Below, piece after piece: positions 1-7,256 of a DNA stretch of 36,858 nt. The notes beneath the pieces were generated by a model. It did no database searches, was not told the origin of the DNA, and saw nothing but the letters and a program-made list of their open reading frames with translations. Each line of letters starts with the position of its first letter. The first letter of the stretch is position 1. Both the position numbers and the translations under genes were made by a program. This stretch comes from Nonomuraea cypriaca (GTDB lineage: Bacteria; Actinomycetota; Actinomycetes; Streptosporangiales; Streptosporangiaceae), in NCBI RefSeq assembly GCF_015645445.1, contig NZ_JADOGI010000100.1:1-36858 (forward strand), written 5' to 3'.

Positions 1-1219
1 GGGTGCCGATGCGGTTGCGGGCGCCGGGGGCGGCGGCCCAGCCGTGGGCCAGCAGGCGCGTGATCGCGGTGGCCTCGTCTGCGACGGGGACCCACACGTT
101 CAGGCCGCTGCGGCCGTACGCCGTGATGCCGTGCCCGGCCAGCTCCGCCACCAGGCCGTCCCTGCGCTCCCGGTACGAGGCCCCCACCGTCGCCGAGTCC
201 ACCGCCCCCGTACGCCAGAGGTGGGCCACCGCCCGCTGCAGCAGATGGCTGACCCACCCCGCGGCCAGCCGTTGCCGCCCGCGCAACCGGCCCAGCGTGA
301 CCGGGTCACCGGTGATCAGGGCCAGCCGGAGATCGGGGCCGAACGCCTTCGCCGTGGAACGGGTGAGAATCCACCGTTCCGTACTCCCCGCCAGCGGGCT
401 CAGGGGCAGGTCGACGAACCCGTCGGCGTGGTCGTCCTCGACCAGCAGCACCCCCGGATACGCCGCCAGCACCTCACTCAACTCCTCTGCGCGCCGGGCG
501 GAGACGGCGGCGCCGGTCGGGTTCTGGGCGCGGGCGGTGACCACCACGGCCCGCGCGCCGGCCCGCAACGCCCGCCCGAGATCGTCAGGCAGCGGGCCGT
601 CGTCGTCCAGCCGCACCGGCACGGGACGCAGGCCCATCGCGGCGACCAGGTCGAGCAGGGCGGACCAGCCGGGATCCTCCACCGCGACCGCGTCGCCAGG
701 ACGCAGGTAGGCGGCCAGCACCCGCTCGACCGCATCGAGGGTGCCCGAGGTCACCGCCAGCGGGCCCGGCGGGATTCCGTCCGCGCGCAGGCGGGCACCG
801 GCCAGGTCGAGCAGTTCCTCGTCGTCGCCCGTGCCGTACATGGCGGGCCGTTCCTCGTGCGCGCGGGCCGCGGCGGCGAGCGCCGCGCCCAGGGGCGGCA
901 GCAGTGCGGGGTCGGGGTTGCCCTTGGACAGGTCACGCACGCCCGGGGGCACCTCGACGCGGATGTCCTCCCTCGTGGTGCTGGCCGGCCGCGGCCTGAC
1001 CCTGGTGCCGCGCCGTCCCGCGGTCTCCACGATGCCGCGCTCGCGCAGCATGCGGTACGCGGCCGCCGCCGTGTTGGGGCTGACCCGCGCCAGGGCGGCC
1101 ACCTCGCGCACCGGGGGAAGCGCCGCGCCAGGCGCGAGCCGCCCGCCCGCCACGGCGGCCTCCACCCCGGCCGCTATCTCGCTGGCTGTCCGTCCAGCTA
1201 TCCGGTATTTTTCTTGCAC
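1..1219 (-). CDS. MocR-family regulator (GntR wHTH fused to aminotransferase-like domain), 3' end off window
   Basis: Reading leftward from a GTG at 1219, one open frame runs off the left edge (about 406 residues visible). Residues about 10-75 are a GntR-type winged helix (REVAALARVSPNTAAAAYRML). The rest is a fold-type I aminotransferase domain, with DLSKGNPDP near residue 108, NPTG near 235 and a candidate PLP lysine in STAKAFGP near 290. This is the MocR/PdxR/GabR architecture, in which PLP or an amine ligand controls DNA binding. It is divergent from a PaiB-like flavin protein with only 32 bp between starts, so that gene is the likely target. The GTG was chosen because the frame opens there (VQEKYRIAG) next to the divergent promoter; the transcript may be leaderless. 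The ligand is unknown. Confidence 0.87.
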   Translation of the reverse strand, partial: MQEKYRIAGRTASEIAAGVEAAVAGGRLAPGAALPPVREVAALARVSPNTAAAAYRMLRERGIVETAGRRGTRVRPRPASTTREDIRVEVPPGVRDLSKGNPDPALLPPLGAALAAAARAHEERPAMYGTGDDEELLDLAGARLRADGIPPGPLAVTSGTLDAVERVLAAYLRPGDAVAVEDPGWSALLDLVAAMGLRPVPVRLDDDGPLPDDLGRALRAGARAVVVTARAQNPTGAAVSARRAEELSEVLAAYPGVLLVEDDHADGFVDLPLSPLAGSTERWILTRSTAKAFGPDLRLALITGDPVTLGRLRGRQRLAAGWVSHLLQRAVAHLWRTGAVDSATVGASYRERRDGLVAELAGHGITAYGRSGLNVWVPVADEATAITRLLAHGWAAAPGARNRIGT

Positions 1220-1251
1220 AAAACCTATTATGTACCAATACAAAGGTCGAA
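1220..1251. promoter_or_regulatory. Shared divergent promoter/operator region
   Basis: These 32 bp lie between the divergent GTG (1219, minus) and ATG (1252, plus) and are AT-rich in a GC-rich setting. On the plus strand TATTAT (1226-1231) is a good -10 hexamer for the PaiB-like gene, and AAAGG (1241-1245) can be its ribosome binding site. On the minus strand CATAAT (1229-1234) is a possible -10 about 9 nt from the GTG. The overlap suggests that one bound MocR protein controls both genes. The sites are read by eye. Confidence 0.45.
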
Positions 1252-1899
1252 ATGATGCTTATTCACCCCTGGGACGCCGCCCGCGACAAGGAAGAGTGGC
1301 GCGACTGGCTGCGTACGCGCGACTTCGGGCAGCTAGCGGTCAACGGCGTGGACGGCGGCCCGCCGGTGCTGGTGCCCACGCATTTCCTGTACGACGGCGA
1401 CCAGGCGATCATGTTGCACCTGGCCAGGCCCAACCCGGTCTGGGCGGCGCTGGAGGCCAACCCCGTGGCGGTGGTGAGCGTGTACGACGACTACGCCTAC
1501 ATCCCGTCGGCCTGGCGCTCTGACTCCCCCGGCGACGGCGTGCCGACCAGCTATTACGCGTCCGTGCAGCTCACCTGCCGAGCGCGGATCGTGGACGACG
1601 AGGAGGGCAGGGCGGAGATCCTGCGCCGCCAGCTCGCCCACCACCAGCCCGACGGCGGGCACGGCGAGGTGGCGGCCGACGCGGGACCGTACCGCAAGAT
1701 GTTCTCGGCGATCCGGGGGTTGCGGCTGGAGGTGGTGGGAGTGCGGGCCAAGTTCAAGTACGACGACCAACGGCCGGTCGAGTTCCGCGAGCGGATCGGG
1801 GCCGGGCTGGCCGAGCGGGACCTACCGGGCGACGCGGGCGCCAGGGCGCAGCAGCTCAGGCGGATGAGGATCGGGCCGCGAAGACTCGAGGGTTCTTGA
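1252..1899 (+). CDS. PaiB-like FMN-binding protein (pyridoxamine 5'-phosphate oxidase fold)
   Basis: This 215-residue protein has the layout of the PaiB/FMN-binding split-barrel family: VPTHFLYDGD near residues 42-51, LARPNPVW near 57, AYIPSAWR near 84, VPTSYYASVQ near 98 and KFKYDD near 166. Family members bind FMN; PaiB of Bacillus was described as a negative regulator of sporulation and protease genes, while other members may act on B6 vitamers or small oxidised substrates. The enzymatic role here is not visible from sequence. It is divergent from a MocR regulator, a pairing that suggests a PLP- or amine-linked function. Two adjacent ATGs (1252, 1255) are possible starts; the first is used, with AAAGG 6 nt upstream. 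Confidence 0.8.
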   Translation: MMLIHPWDAARDKEEWRDWLRTRDFGQLAVNGVDGGPPVLVPTHFLYDGDQAIMLHLARPNPVWAALEANPVAVVSVYDDYAYIPSAWRSDSPGDGVPTSYYASVQLTCRARIVDDEEGRAEILRRQLAHHQPDGGHGEVAADAGPYRKMFSAIRGLRLEVVGVRAKFKYDDQRPVEFRERIGAGLAERDLPGDAGARAQQLRRMRIGPRRLEGS

Positions 1900-1952
1900 T
1901 GTCAGCCGCGACGCCGGGGCGGCTGCGGAGGTGGTGAGTTAGGGTCGCCGAT

Positions 1953-2468
1953 ATGATCATCTGGCTCAACGGGACCTTCGGCGCCGGCAAGACGAGCACC
2001 GCGAACGAGTTGCTCCCGCTCGTTCCCGATGCGCGTTACTTCGATCCCGAGCAGGTCGGCTACCTGCTGCAGACGGTGTCCGGCCTGCCGCCGGTCGGGG
2101 ACTTCCAGCACTGGACCCCCTGGCGTCACCTGGTCGTGGAGACCGCCGCGCAGCTGCTCGACTACGTCGGTGGCGTGCTCGTGATGCCGCAGACCGTGCT
2201 GGTCGACGAATACTGGCGGGAGATTCATGAGGGGCTGGGGAAGGCGGGGATTCCCGTACGGCACTTCGTGCTCCACACCGACCGGGACACGCTCACCCGG
2301 CGGATCAACGCGGCCGAGTCCGGGATCTCGCAGTGGCGGCTCGATCATCTGACGGCGTACGAGGAGGCGTTTCCCTGGCTCAGCCGCGCCGGTGAGGTCG
2401 TCGACACGACGCACGTCACGCCGTCCGAGACGGCCAAGACCATCGCGGGGCTCACCACAGCGGGATGA
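1953..2468 (+). CDS. TmrB-like P-loop ATP-binding protein
   Basis: A 171-residue P-loop NTPase with Walker A GTFGAGKT at residues 7-14 after a short first strand. The following FDPEQVGYLL, the DFQHW..WR segment and the VDEYWREI / HFVLHTDRDTLTRRI segments follow the order seen in Bacillus TmrB, a membrane-associated ATP-binding protein that confers tunicamycin resistance. It is somewhat shorter than TmrB (about 197 residues) and lacks its C-terminal amphipathic region, so membrane attachment is doubtful. Actinomycetes carry many such kinase-like proteins and the true substrate may differ. AGGG lies about 9 nt before the ATG. It stands alone, with DnaA-box-like sites just past its stop. Confidence 0.75.
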   Translation: MIIWLNGTFGAGKTSTANELLPLVPDARYFDPEQVGYLLQTVSGLPPVGDFQHWTPWRHLVVETAAQLLDYVGGVLVMPQTVLVDEYWREIHEGLGKAGIPVRHFVLHTDRDTLTRRINAAESGISQWRLDHLTAYEEAFPWLSRAGEVVDTTHVTPSETAKTIAGLTTAG

Positions 2469-2481
2469 CCTTTCGGCACGG

Positions 2482-2578
2482 TCGTCCACAGGCGTTTTCG
2501 CCGCTGGAACGCGCTGTCCACGCTGTATCAGGTGATTTCGTCCACAGGAGACCGGGGTTATCCACAGGCTGTGGATTC
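2482..2578. other. Cluster of five DnaA-box-like 9-mers
   Basis: In the short gap between two convergent genes five sites resemble DnaA boxes: TCGTCCACA (2482-2490), CTGTCCACG (2514-2522), TCGTCCACA (2538-2546), TTATCCACA (2558-2566, identical to the E. coli consensus) and, on the other strand, GAATCCACA (2578-2570). The last two form a perfect inverted repeat with 8-bp arms and a 1-nt centre (2560-2576). Streptomyces boxes favour TTGTCCACA. There are no neighbouring dnaA, dnaN or gyrase genes, so this is not oriC; DnaA titration or control of chromosome organisation is possible. The 3'-most box overlaps the stop of the GbsR-like gene. Confidence 0.55.
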
Positions 2579-3044
2579 ATGGGCCTTCCTCGGTCGCGGC
2601 CCGGTCGAGCACCAGGGCGAGGGCGGCGATGGACGTTCTGGCCGAGCGGATGCGCCTGGTCTGCGCCTCATCGGTCCAGCCCAGCCGCAGCCCCTCGGCC
2701 GCCAGGTCGTCGAAGGCGGTGAACGCGGCCAGCTTCTGCCTGATGACCTTGGACCAGGCGTCGTCCTCGATCTGGTAGTAGACGTTGCGGTCGCCGGGTT
2801 TGCGAAGCTTGCGTACCAGCCGGATGGATGTCAGCAGGTGCATGTTGCTGGTCAGGGACGCGCGGCTGGCGCCGATGGCCGCGGCGAGGTCGGCGGCCGT
2901 CTGCTCGGGCGGGTCGCAGACCATGAGCCAGCCGAGGACGCGGCCGGTGATCGGAGGCAGCCCCCACTCCTCGGAGACGAACGCCGCCAGCCGCTCGACC
3001 CAGGCGCGCACCTTGTCGAGGTCGGGGCCGTCCTGCTTACTCAT
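2577..3044 (-). CDS. GbsR/MarR-family winged-helix regulator
   Basis: A 155-residue protein typical of the GbsR branch of MarR regulators: an N-terminal helix (VERLAAFVSEEWGLPPITGRVLGWLM), then a winged helix in which QTAADLAAAIGASRASLTSNMHLL (about residues 48-71) is the helix-turn-helix and RKPGDRNVYYQI is the wing, then a C-terminal dimerisation helix. Members often regulate neighbouring transport or redox genes. It is 43 bp downstream of the nitronate monooxygenase gene on the same strand, and probably co-transcribed. No clear Shine-Dalgarno sequence precedes the ATG. The ligand is unknown. Confidence 0.85.
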   Translation of the reverse strand: MSKQDGPDLDKVRAWVERLAAFVSEEWGLPPITGRVLGWLMVCDPPEQTAADLAAAIGASRASLTSNMHLLTSIRLVRKLRKPGDRNVYYQIEDDAWSKVIRQKLAAFTAFDDLAAEGLRLGWTDEAQTRRIRSARTSIAALALVLDRAATEEGP

Positions 3045-3087
3045 GCGATCAGGGTAACCACGAAGGGTGAGATCTCCGCTCAGGGGG

Positions 3088-4044
3088 TCAGCGGCTTCCG
3101 GCGCGGGTCAGCAGGTCTTCCGCGGCGGTGAATCCGGCGACCACGTCGGCGGCAGTACGGGGTTCGCGTACCATGCCGACGGCCTGGCCTGCGTAGACGT
3201 ACGCGGTGTCGAAGTCGCCCGAGCGGCGGGCCTGGGCCAACTCGGCGTGTGCCTGTTCGTCGGCGGCGAGCTCCCGCTCCCGGCCCGCCCACCGGTCGTA
3301 GAAGGCGTTGCGCAACGCGCGGCCACCGTATTCGGCGGGCCAGCGGAGTCGCTGGGCGAGGTCGAAGACGCGCCCGTGGACGGTGTCGCCCTCGCCCGCC
3401 GCCAGGACCCGCCCGCGGGCCGGCTCGGAGAGTGTCGACTCCACGCAGCCGAGGAACGCCGTGCCCACCCACGCGCCCTCCGCCCCGGCGGCGAGTACGG
3501 CGGCCAGGCCGCGCGCGGTGGCGATGCCGCCGGCGGCCAGCACGGGGATGCGTACCGCGTCCAGCACGTTCTGGAGCAGGGGCAGGGTGGCCACGTCGGC
3601 GCGCCCGTGGCCGCCGCCCTCGCCGCCGCGGGCCACCACCAGGTCCACCCCGGCCTGCTCGGCCGCGCGTGCCTCGTCCGTGGTGCCCGCCTGGGTGGTC
3701 ACGGTGATCCCGGCCCGCCGCAACGGCTCGACAACCTCGGCGTAGGGCCCGAAGCTCACGGAAACCAGGTCGGGACGGGCGGCGATGACCGCTTCCAGGT
3801 GGGCCGGGTCGTCCGCGAGCGCCCATGCCAGCAGCCCGATGCCGTACGGACGGCCGCTGCCCGCCGCGATGGCCGCCTGCTCGACGATCCACGAGACGGG
3901 GGCGCCAGGAGGTATGCCGATCATGCCCAGACCGCCGGCCGCGGAGACGGCTCCGGCCAGCCGGCCATCGCCCACACCCGCCATCGGGGCGCCCACCAAC
4001 GGCAGATCGAGATTGAATCGGCTGGTCAGCCAGGTGTTCAGCAT
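3088..4044 (-). CDS. Nitronate monooxygenase-like FMN enzyme
   Basis: This 318-residue TIM-barrel flavoprotein belongs to the nitronate monooxygenase / 2-nitropropane dioxygenase family, which oxidises alkyl nitronates using FMN and O2. Seen in order: LVGAPMAGVGDG (about 16-27), AAGGLGMIG (35-43), ARGGEGGGHG (138-147), where the His is the usual catalytic base, and the phosphate-binding pieces AAGGIATARGL (170-180) and GAEGAWVGTAFL (187-198). The related enoyl-ACP reductase FabK has the same fold, so the activity is not certain. AGGGG lies 6 nt before the ATG. It sits between a methyltransferase gene and a GbsR-type regulator, all leftward and close together. Confidence 0.88.
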   Translation of the reverse strand: MLNTWLTSRFNLDLPLVGAPMAGVGDGRLAGAVSAAGGLGMIGIPPGAPVSWIVEQAAIAAGSGRPYGIGLLAWALADDPAHLEAVIAARPDLVSVSFGPYAEVVEPLRRAGITVTTQAGTTDEARAAEQAGVDLVVARGGEGGGHGRADVATLPLLQNVLDAVRIPVLAAGGIATARGLAAVLAAGAEGAWVGTAFLGCVESTLSEPARGRVLAAGEGDTVHGRVFDLAQRLRWPAEYGGRALRNAFYDRWAGRERELAADEQAHAELAQARRSGDFDTAYVYAGQAVGMVREPRTAADVVAGFTAAEDLLTRAGSR

Positions 4045-4078
4045 CGTTTCCCCTCGTCCGGCGTGCTCGAGGCAATTG

Positions 4079-4705
4079 TCACTGAGGGCGCCGCGACGTC
4101 AGCGACTGGAATCGCCGTTCGTCCGTGCCGACGACGTGAAAGTCCACGACCTCGAAGCACTGGCGCGCGAACTCCTGGAGTCGTTCGTCGCCGCGGAAGG
4201 AGAAGAACCGGGGCGGCCGGTGGTCGTCTCCCTCGAAGGGACCTTCCCCCGTCAGCACGCCTCCGCCGTACACGCCCAGGAAGAACAGGCCACCGGGGCG
4301 CAGGAGGGTGTGGACTGCTTCCAGCACGGCGGGGAGGTCCCGGTCGGGCACGTGGAGCAGGCTGTTCGCGGCATACACCGCGTCGAAGGAGCCGGGCGGG
4401 AAGTCCAGGTGAAGGAAGTCCATCACATGGGCGTCGAGCTCTTTGGCCCGGCAGAGCGCGACCATCGCGGGGGACAGGTCCACCGCGACGACGCTCAGGC
4501 CGTTGTCCCGGAAGTACGCACTGTCCTGGCCCGTCCCCGCGCCGATCTCCAGCAGCCGGTCACAGCCGTGGTCACGCAGGCGGCTCAGGAACGCCGCTCG
4601 CTCGGCGAGCTTCCACGGCGCCTTCTGGGTGTCGTCACGACGCTTCGCACCGCCGTCGTAGGCCGTGCGGAGTGGCCCGAGCACATCGTCGTATCGCACG
4701 CTCAT
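4079..4705 (-). CDS. Class I SAM-dependent methyltransferase
   Basis: This 208-residue Rossmann-type methyltransferase has motif I LEIGAGTGQ (52-60), the acidic residue after beta-2 (VAVDLSPAM, Asp76), motif II-like FDAVYAANSLLHV and LRPGGLFFLG. The frame is open further upstream to 4846, but the start at 4705 (MSVRYDD) is preferred: the extra N-terminus would be translated through a terminator hairpin and into the DAHP synthase 3' end, and a purine-rich GAAGAGACAG precedes 4705. The substrate is unknown; similar proteins are often annotated only as methyltransferase-domain proteins. It ends 34 bp before the nitronate monooxygenase start. Confidence 0.85.
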   Translation of the reverse strand: MSVRYDDVLGPLRTAYDGGAKRRDDTQKAPWKLAERAAFLSRLRDHGCDRLLEIGAGTGQDSAYFRDNGLSVVAVDLSPAMVALCRAKELDAHVMDFLHLDFPPGSFDAVYAANSLLHVPDRDLPAVLEAVHTLLRPGGLFFLGVYGGGVLTGEGPFEGDDHRPPRFFSFRGDERLQEFARQCFEVVDFHVVGTDERRFQSLTSRRPQ

Positions 4706-4729
4706 CACTGTCTCTTCGATCGGGTCGTC

Positions 4730-4763
4730 CCGGGCCGGCTCGGCACGCGCCGAGCCGGCCCGG
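4730..4763 (-). terminator. Strong hairpin after the DAHP synthase gene
   Basis: A perfect 15-bp stem (4730-4744 with 4749-4763) closes a 4-nt ACGC loop just 7 nt past the DAHP synthase stop. No U tract follows, as is usual for actinomycete I-shaped terminators. It also lies only 24 bp upstream of the next start codon, so it may limit read-through into the methyltransferase gene. Confidence 0.8.
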
Positions 4764-4769
4764 CCTTGG

Positions 4770-5828
4770 CTAGTGGTCGCGGCGCCGGGAACGTACGGCC
4801 TCGGCCAGCACCTCAAGCAGCCGGGCGGTCTCGTCCCAGCCGACACACGCGTCGGTGATGCTCTGCCCGTACGTCAGGCCCTCCCGCGGACCTGGCTCCT
4901 GCCGGCCGGGCACCAGGAAGCTCTCCACCATCAGCCCGGCCAGCCCGGTTTCGCCGCCGGCGATGCGGGCGGCCACCTCACGGACGACCGCCGCCTGCCG
5001 TACGTGGTCCTTGCCGCTGTTGCCGTGGCTGGCGTCCACGATCAGCCGCTGCGGACGCTCGGCCTTGGCCAGCAGGGAGAGGGCGTCACGGACCGAGTCC
5101 GGGTCGTGGTTGGGACCGCGCCGGCCGCCGCGCAGGATCACGTGGCAGTCGGGGTTGCCCGTGGTGCTGACCACCGCGGCGCGGCCCTCGTCGTCGATGC
5201 CGAAGAAGACCTGGGGGTGGGAGGCGGTGAGCACGCCGTCGATGGCGACCTGTACGTCCCCGTCCGTGGCGTTCTTGAACCCGACGGGCATGGACAGGCC
5301 GGAGGTGAGCTGGCGATGCACCTGGCTCTCCGGCGTACGCGCGCCGATCGCGCCCCAGGTGACGGCGTCGGCGATGTACTGCGGGCTGGTGGGTTCGAGG
5401 AACTCGCAGCCGACCGGCAGGCCCGTGCTGAGCACGTCGAGGAGCACGGTTCTGGCCAGGCGCAGGCCCCGCCGTACGTCATGGCCGCCGTCGATGCCGG
5501 GGTCGTTGATCAGGCCCTTCCAGCCGATGGTCGTACGCGGCTTCTCGAAGTACACGCGCATGACCACGAGCAGGGCGTCGTCCAGGTCGCGGGTGGCCTC
5601 GGCGAGGCGGCGGGCGTAGTCGAGCGCGGCGTCCGGGTCGTGCACCGAGCACGGTCCGATGATGAGCAGCAGCCGGTCGTCGTCGCCGGCGAGAACGTCG
5701 CGCACCGCGCGGCGGCTCGCGGCCACCAGGGAGGCGCGTTCCTCCCCGAGCGGCTGTTCCGCGCGCGATTCCGCGGGCGTGGGCAAGGCTTCGAACGAGG
5801 TGATGCGCAGGTCGCTGGTCGTGGTCAT
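4770..5828 (-). CDS. Class I (AroF/G/H-type) 3-deoxy-7-phosphoheptulonate (DAHP) synthase
   Basis: A 352-residue protein, the usual size for E. coli-type DAHP synthase, which condenses phosphoenolpyruvate and erythrose 4-phosphate in the first shikimate step. Metal- and substrate-binding signatures are present: IGPCSVHD (57-64, metal-ligand Cys60), MRVYFEKPRTTIGWKGLINDP (90-110), GFKNATDG near 196, HVILRGG near 227, DASHGNSGKDH near 266 and a final metal site near SITDACVGWDE. Most primary-metabolism DAHP synthases of Streptomyces are class II, so a class I enzyme may be the feedback-specialised paralogue. AAGGA precedes the ATG by 9 nt. An apparent attenuator lies upstream, with a strong terminator downstream. 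Confidence 0.95.
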   Translation of the reverse strand: MTTTSDLRITSFEALPTPAESRAEQPLGEERASLVAASRRAVRDVLAGDDDRLLLIIGPCSVHDPDAALDYARRLAEATRDLDDALLVVMRVYFEKPRTTIGWKGLINDPGIDGGHDVRRGLRLARTVLLDVLSTGLPVGCEFLEPTSPQYIADAVTWGAIGARTPESQVHRQLTSGLSMPVGFKNATDGDVQVAIDGVLTASHPQVFFGIDDEGRAAVVSTTGNPDCHVILRGGRRGPNHDPDSVRDALSLLAKAERPQRLIVDASHGNSGKDHVRQAAVVREVAARIAGGETGLAGLMVESFLVPGRQEPGPREGLTYGQSITDACVGWDETARLLEVLAEAVRSRRRDH

Positions 5829-5878
5829 GCGCTGATGTCCTTAGGGCTGAGACGGCGGTACGGCCCAAGCCCGGGTCC

Positions 5879-5986
5879 CCGGAGCCGACCGCCTAAACGA
5901 CGAAGAGCAGAGACGGGTCGTCTCTGCTCTCTGGCTCCGGATGATCAGTTGGTCAGCGCATGTGACCTTGGGCCCCATCCGGAGCC
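5879..5986 (-). promoter_or_regulatory. Transcription attenuator in the DAHP synthase leader
   Basis: Between the leader ORF and the DAHP synthase start the minus strand contains a hairpin with perfect 11-bp arms (5904-5914 and 5920-5930) and a 5-nt loop, followed by TCGTCGTTT, which resembles a terminator. Alternative pairings are visible. CCGGAGCC (5933-5940) can pair with GGCTCCGG inside the leader ORF (5979-5986) or with GGCTCCGG downstream of the hairpin (5879-5886). ACTGATCA (5941-5948) can pair with TGATCAGT at the beginning of the leader ORF. This fits control by ribosome position on the aromatic codons. The mechanism is inferred; the pairings are seen. Confidence 0.6.
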
Positions 5987-6018
5987 GGCACATAGCGCCA
6001 AAATCGACTGATCAGCAT
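5953..6018 (-). CDS. Putative 21-residue aromatic leader peptide
   Basis: A short ORF (ATG at 6018, TGA at 5953-5955) encodes 21 residues with Phe-Trp-Arg-Tyr at positions 6-9, one codon for each of the three aromatic end products of the pathway, just ahead of the DAHP synthase gene. No Shine-Dalgarno is present, but a promoter with 17-bp spacing ends 8 nt upstream, so the message would be leaderless or nearly so. Slow decoding of UUU-UGG-CGC-UAU would stall the ribosome next to the pairing segments of the attenuator. Too short to confirm by composition; the position and codons carry the argument. Confidence 0.6.
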   Translation of the reverse strand: MLISRFWRYVPAPDGAQGHMR

Positions 6019-6026
6019 GGCCGCAG

Positions 6027-6055
6027 ACGCTACCAGCCAAACCGCGCCATCTCAA
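6027..6055 (-). promoter_or_regulatory. Sigma-70-type promoter for the DAHP synthase leader
   Basis: On the minus strand TTGAGA (6055-6050) and TAGCGT (6032-6027) are separated by exactly 17 bp. The expected start point falls at or within about 2 nt of the leader-peptide ATG at 6018. Confidence 0.5.
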
Positions 6056-6107
6056 CTCGACCCCGCAGGACCGAGCCGGACGCCGGCCCTGGCCGGCCTG
6101 CATTATC

Positions 6108-6154
6108 GTGGGGCTGAGTCCGGCACACTGTTCCTGTGCCGGACTCAGCCCCAC
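6108..6154 (-). terminator. Strong intrinsic terminator of the repeat-protein gene
   Basis: A perfect 20-bp inverted repeat (6108-6127 with 6135-6154) around a 7-nt loop lies 22 nt past the stop of the leftward repeat-protein gene. It separates that gene from the aromatic leader and promoter. No long U tract is seen. It and the attenuator fill the 347-bp gap between the two coding genes. Confidence 0.85.
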
Positions 6155-6175
6155 AAGGGCCGGCCGCGATCGTCT

Positions 6176-7039
6176 CTAACCCTTGCTCCAGATCGCCGCG
6201 AACAGGCCGCCCTCGGTGTCCAGGATCTCGGGCCGGTATCCCAGCGCCTTCAACTGGGTGGCCTTGAGCGTGTACGTCACGCGGGACAGGCTCAGGGTCT
6301 CCTTCAGCCCGGTCGAGCTGCCCTTGCCCCACACGGTGGTGAGGAGCTTGCCGGGCTCGACGGCCATGACCACAGGACGCAGGCCCTGCCGCGCCATCGC
6401 CAGGAGCTCCTTGCCGCGCTCCTCCACGGTCTGGCCCAGGCTGACCTTGACGGTGCCCGTGGCCGCTCCGGCGACCCAGACGGCCGCGTAGAGCGGCTGC
6501 TCGACGGTGCCGTACACGTCCAGCGAGGCGATGCCGTATCCGGCGGCGGCTTGCTGGGCGTTGACCTTTGTGAAGATCTCCTTGGTCATGCCGAGCTTGG
6601 ACAGCACCTTGCCGGCGGTCTTCTCGAAGACCGCCGCGAAGACGGCGTCCGCGCCTGTGCCGGTAGCGGTGATCTTGGTGGGCTGGAAGCCCGCCTTGAG
6701 CTGTTCGTTGATGCGCTGCGGCAGTTCGGTGACCGACAGGTCCTGCAGGACGTTCACCTTTTTGGTGGTGTCCTTGACCCACACGGACAGGTACTGCGGG
6801 TTGGCGGCGTTGGTCACGCTCAGCGCCTCGGGAACGTAGCCCTTGCCCAGCAGATCCTTGACCCGCTGCAGCAGATCGGTCCCGCCGAGCGCCGGCAGGG
6901 AGAGCCATTCCAGCGGCAGGTTCTGGGCGGTCCCGGTGGTCTTGGCGGGCGCGGCGCTCGCTGGGGACGCGAAGGCCAGCGGGGCGGTGGCCACTGCCAA
7001 CGCCGTGCTGAGGGCGACGATCCTGTGTGTGCTCCTCAT
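6176..7039 (-). CDS. Secreted protein with five BTRD1-like tandem repeats
   Basis: The start at 7039 is chosen over the longer frame because AGGAGG lies 5 nt upstream and a classic Sec signal peptide follows (basic MRSTHR, hydrophobic core, cleavage near ASPASA-A at residue 30). The mature part of about 257 residues shows five degenerate repeats of about 45-50 residues, each having a Tyr/Leu-x-Pro motif and ending in a short beta strand with Val/Ile-Trp: YLSVWVKD, VFAAVFEK, LYAAVWV, LLTTVWGKG and LFAAIWSKG. This matches the bacterial tandem repeat domain (BTRD1, PF17660) found in secreted serine hydrolases. No catalytic domain is present, so it may be a stand-alone binding module. Function unknown. 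Confidence 0.72.
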   Translation of the reverse strand: MRSTHRIVALSTALAVATAPLAFASPASAAPAKTTGTAQNLPLEWLSLPALGGTDLLQRVKDLLGKGYVPEALSVTNAANPQYLSVWVKDTTKKVNVLQDLSVTELPQRINEQLKAGFQPTKITATGTGADAVFAAVFEKTAGKVLSKLGMTKEIFTKVNAQQAAAGYGIASLDVYGTVEQPLYAAVWVAGAATGTVKVSLGQTVEERGKELLAMARQGLRPVVMAVEPGKLLTTVWGKGSSTGLKETLSLSRVTYTLKATQLKALGYRPEILDTEGGLFAAIWSKG

Positions 7040-7256
7040 GATCCTCCTATGGTAAAGACTGTCCCAATTTTCGGACAAAGAAGGACCATAACAGGGAATG
7101 AGCGAAAATTGACCACCTGTCACCAGGATGTCGACATTCGCAAGTCAGGGGCTCCAGGAGTCGATCAGCTTGAACCTGGGAGCGTGGCCCGTTCCAGGTT
7201 CCTCTGCACTCCGTGGGGCTTGAGCGCGCCCATCAACCAGTAGCCCTCCGAAGGGG

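Noticed and set aside
2482..2578. Chromosomal origin of replication
   Set aside because: There are only five box-like sites, no AT-rich unwinding region and no dnaA/dnaN/gyr genes nearby.
3067..4773. Plus-strand 568-residue ORF opposite the nitronate monooxygenase and methyltransferase genes
   Set aside because: Antisense shadow of well-supported genes; no recognisable domain.
7060..7077. TGTCC...GGACA inverted repeat upstream of the repeat-protein gene as an operator
   Set aside because: The arms are only 5 bp and no regulator is adjacent on that side; too weak to call.
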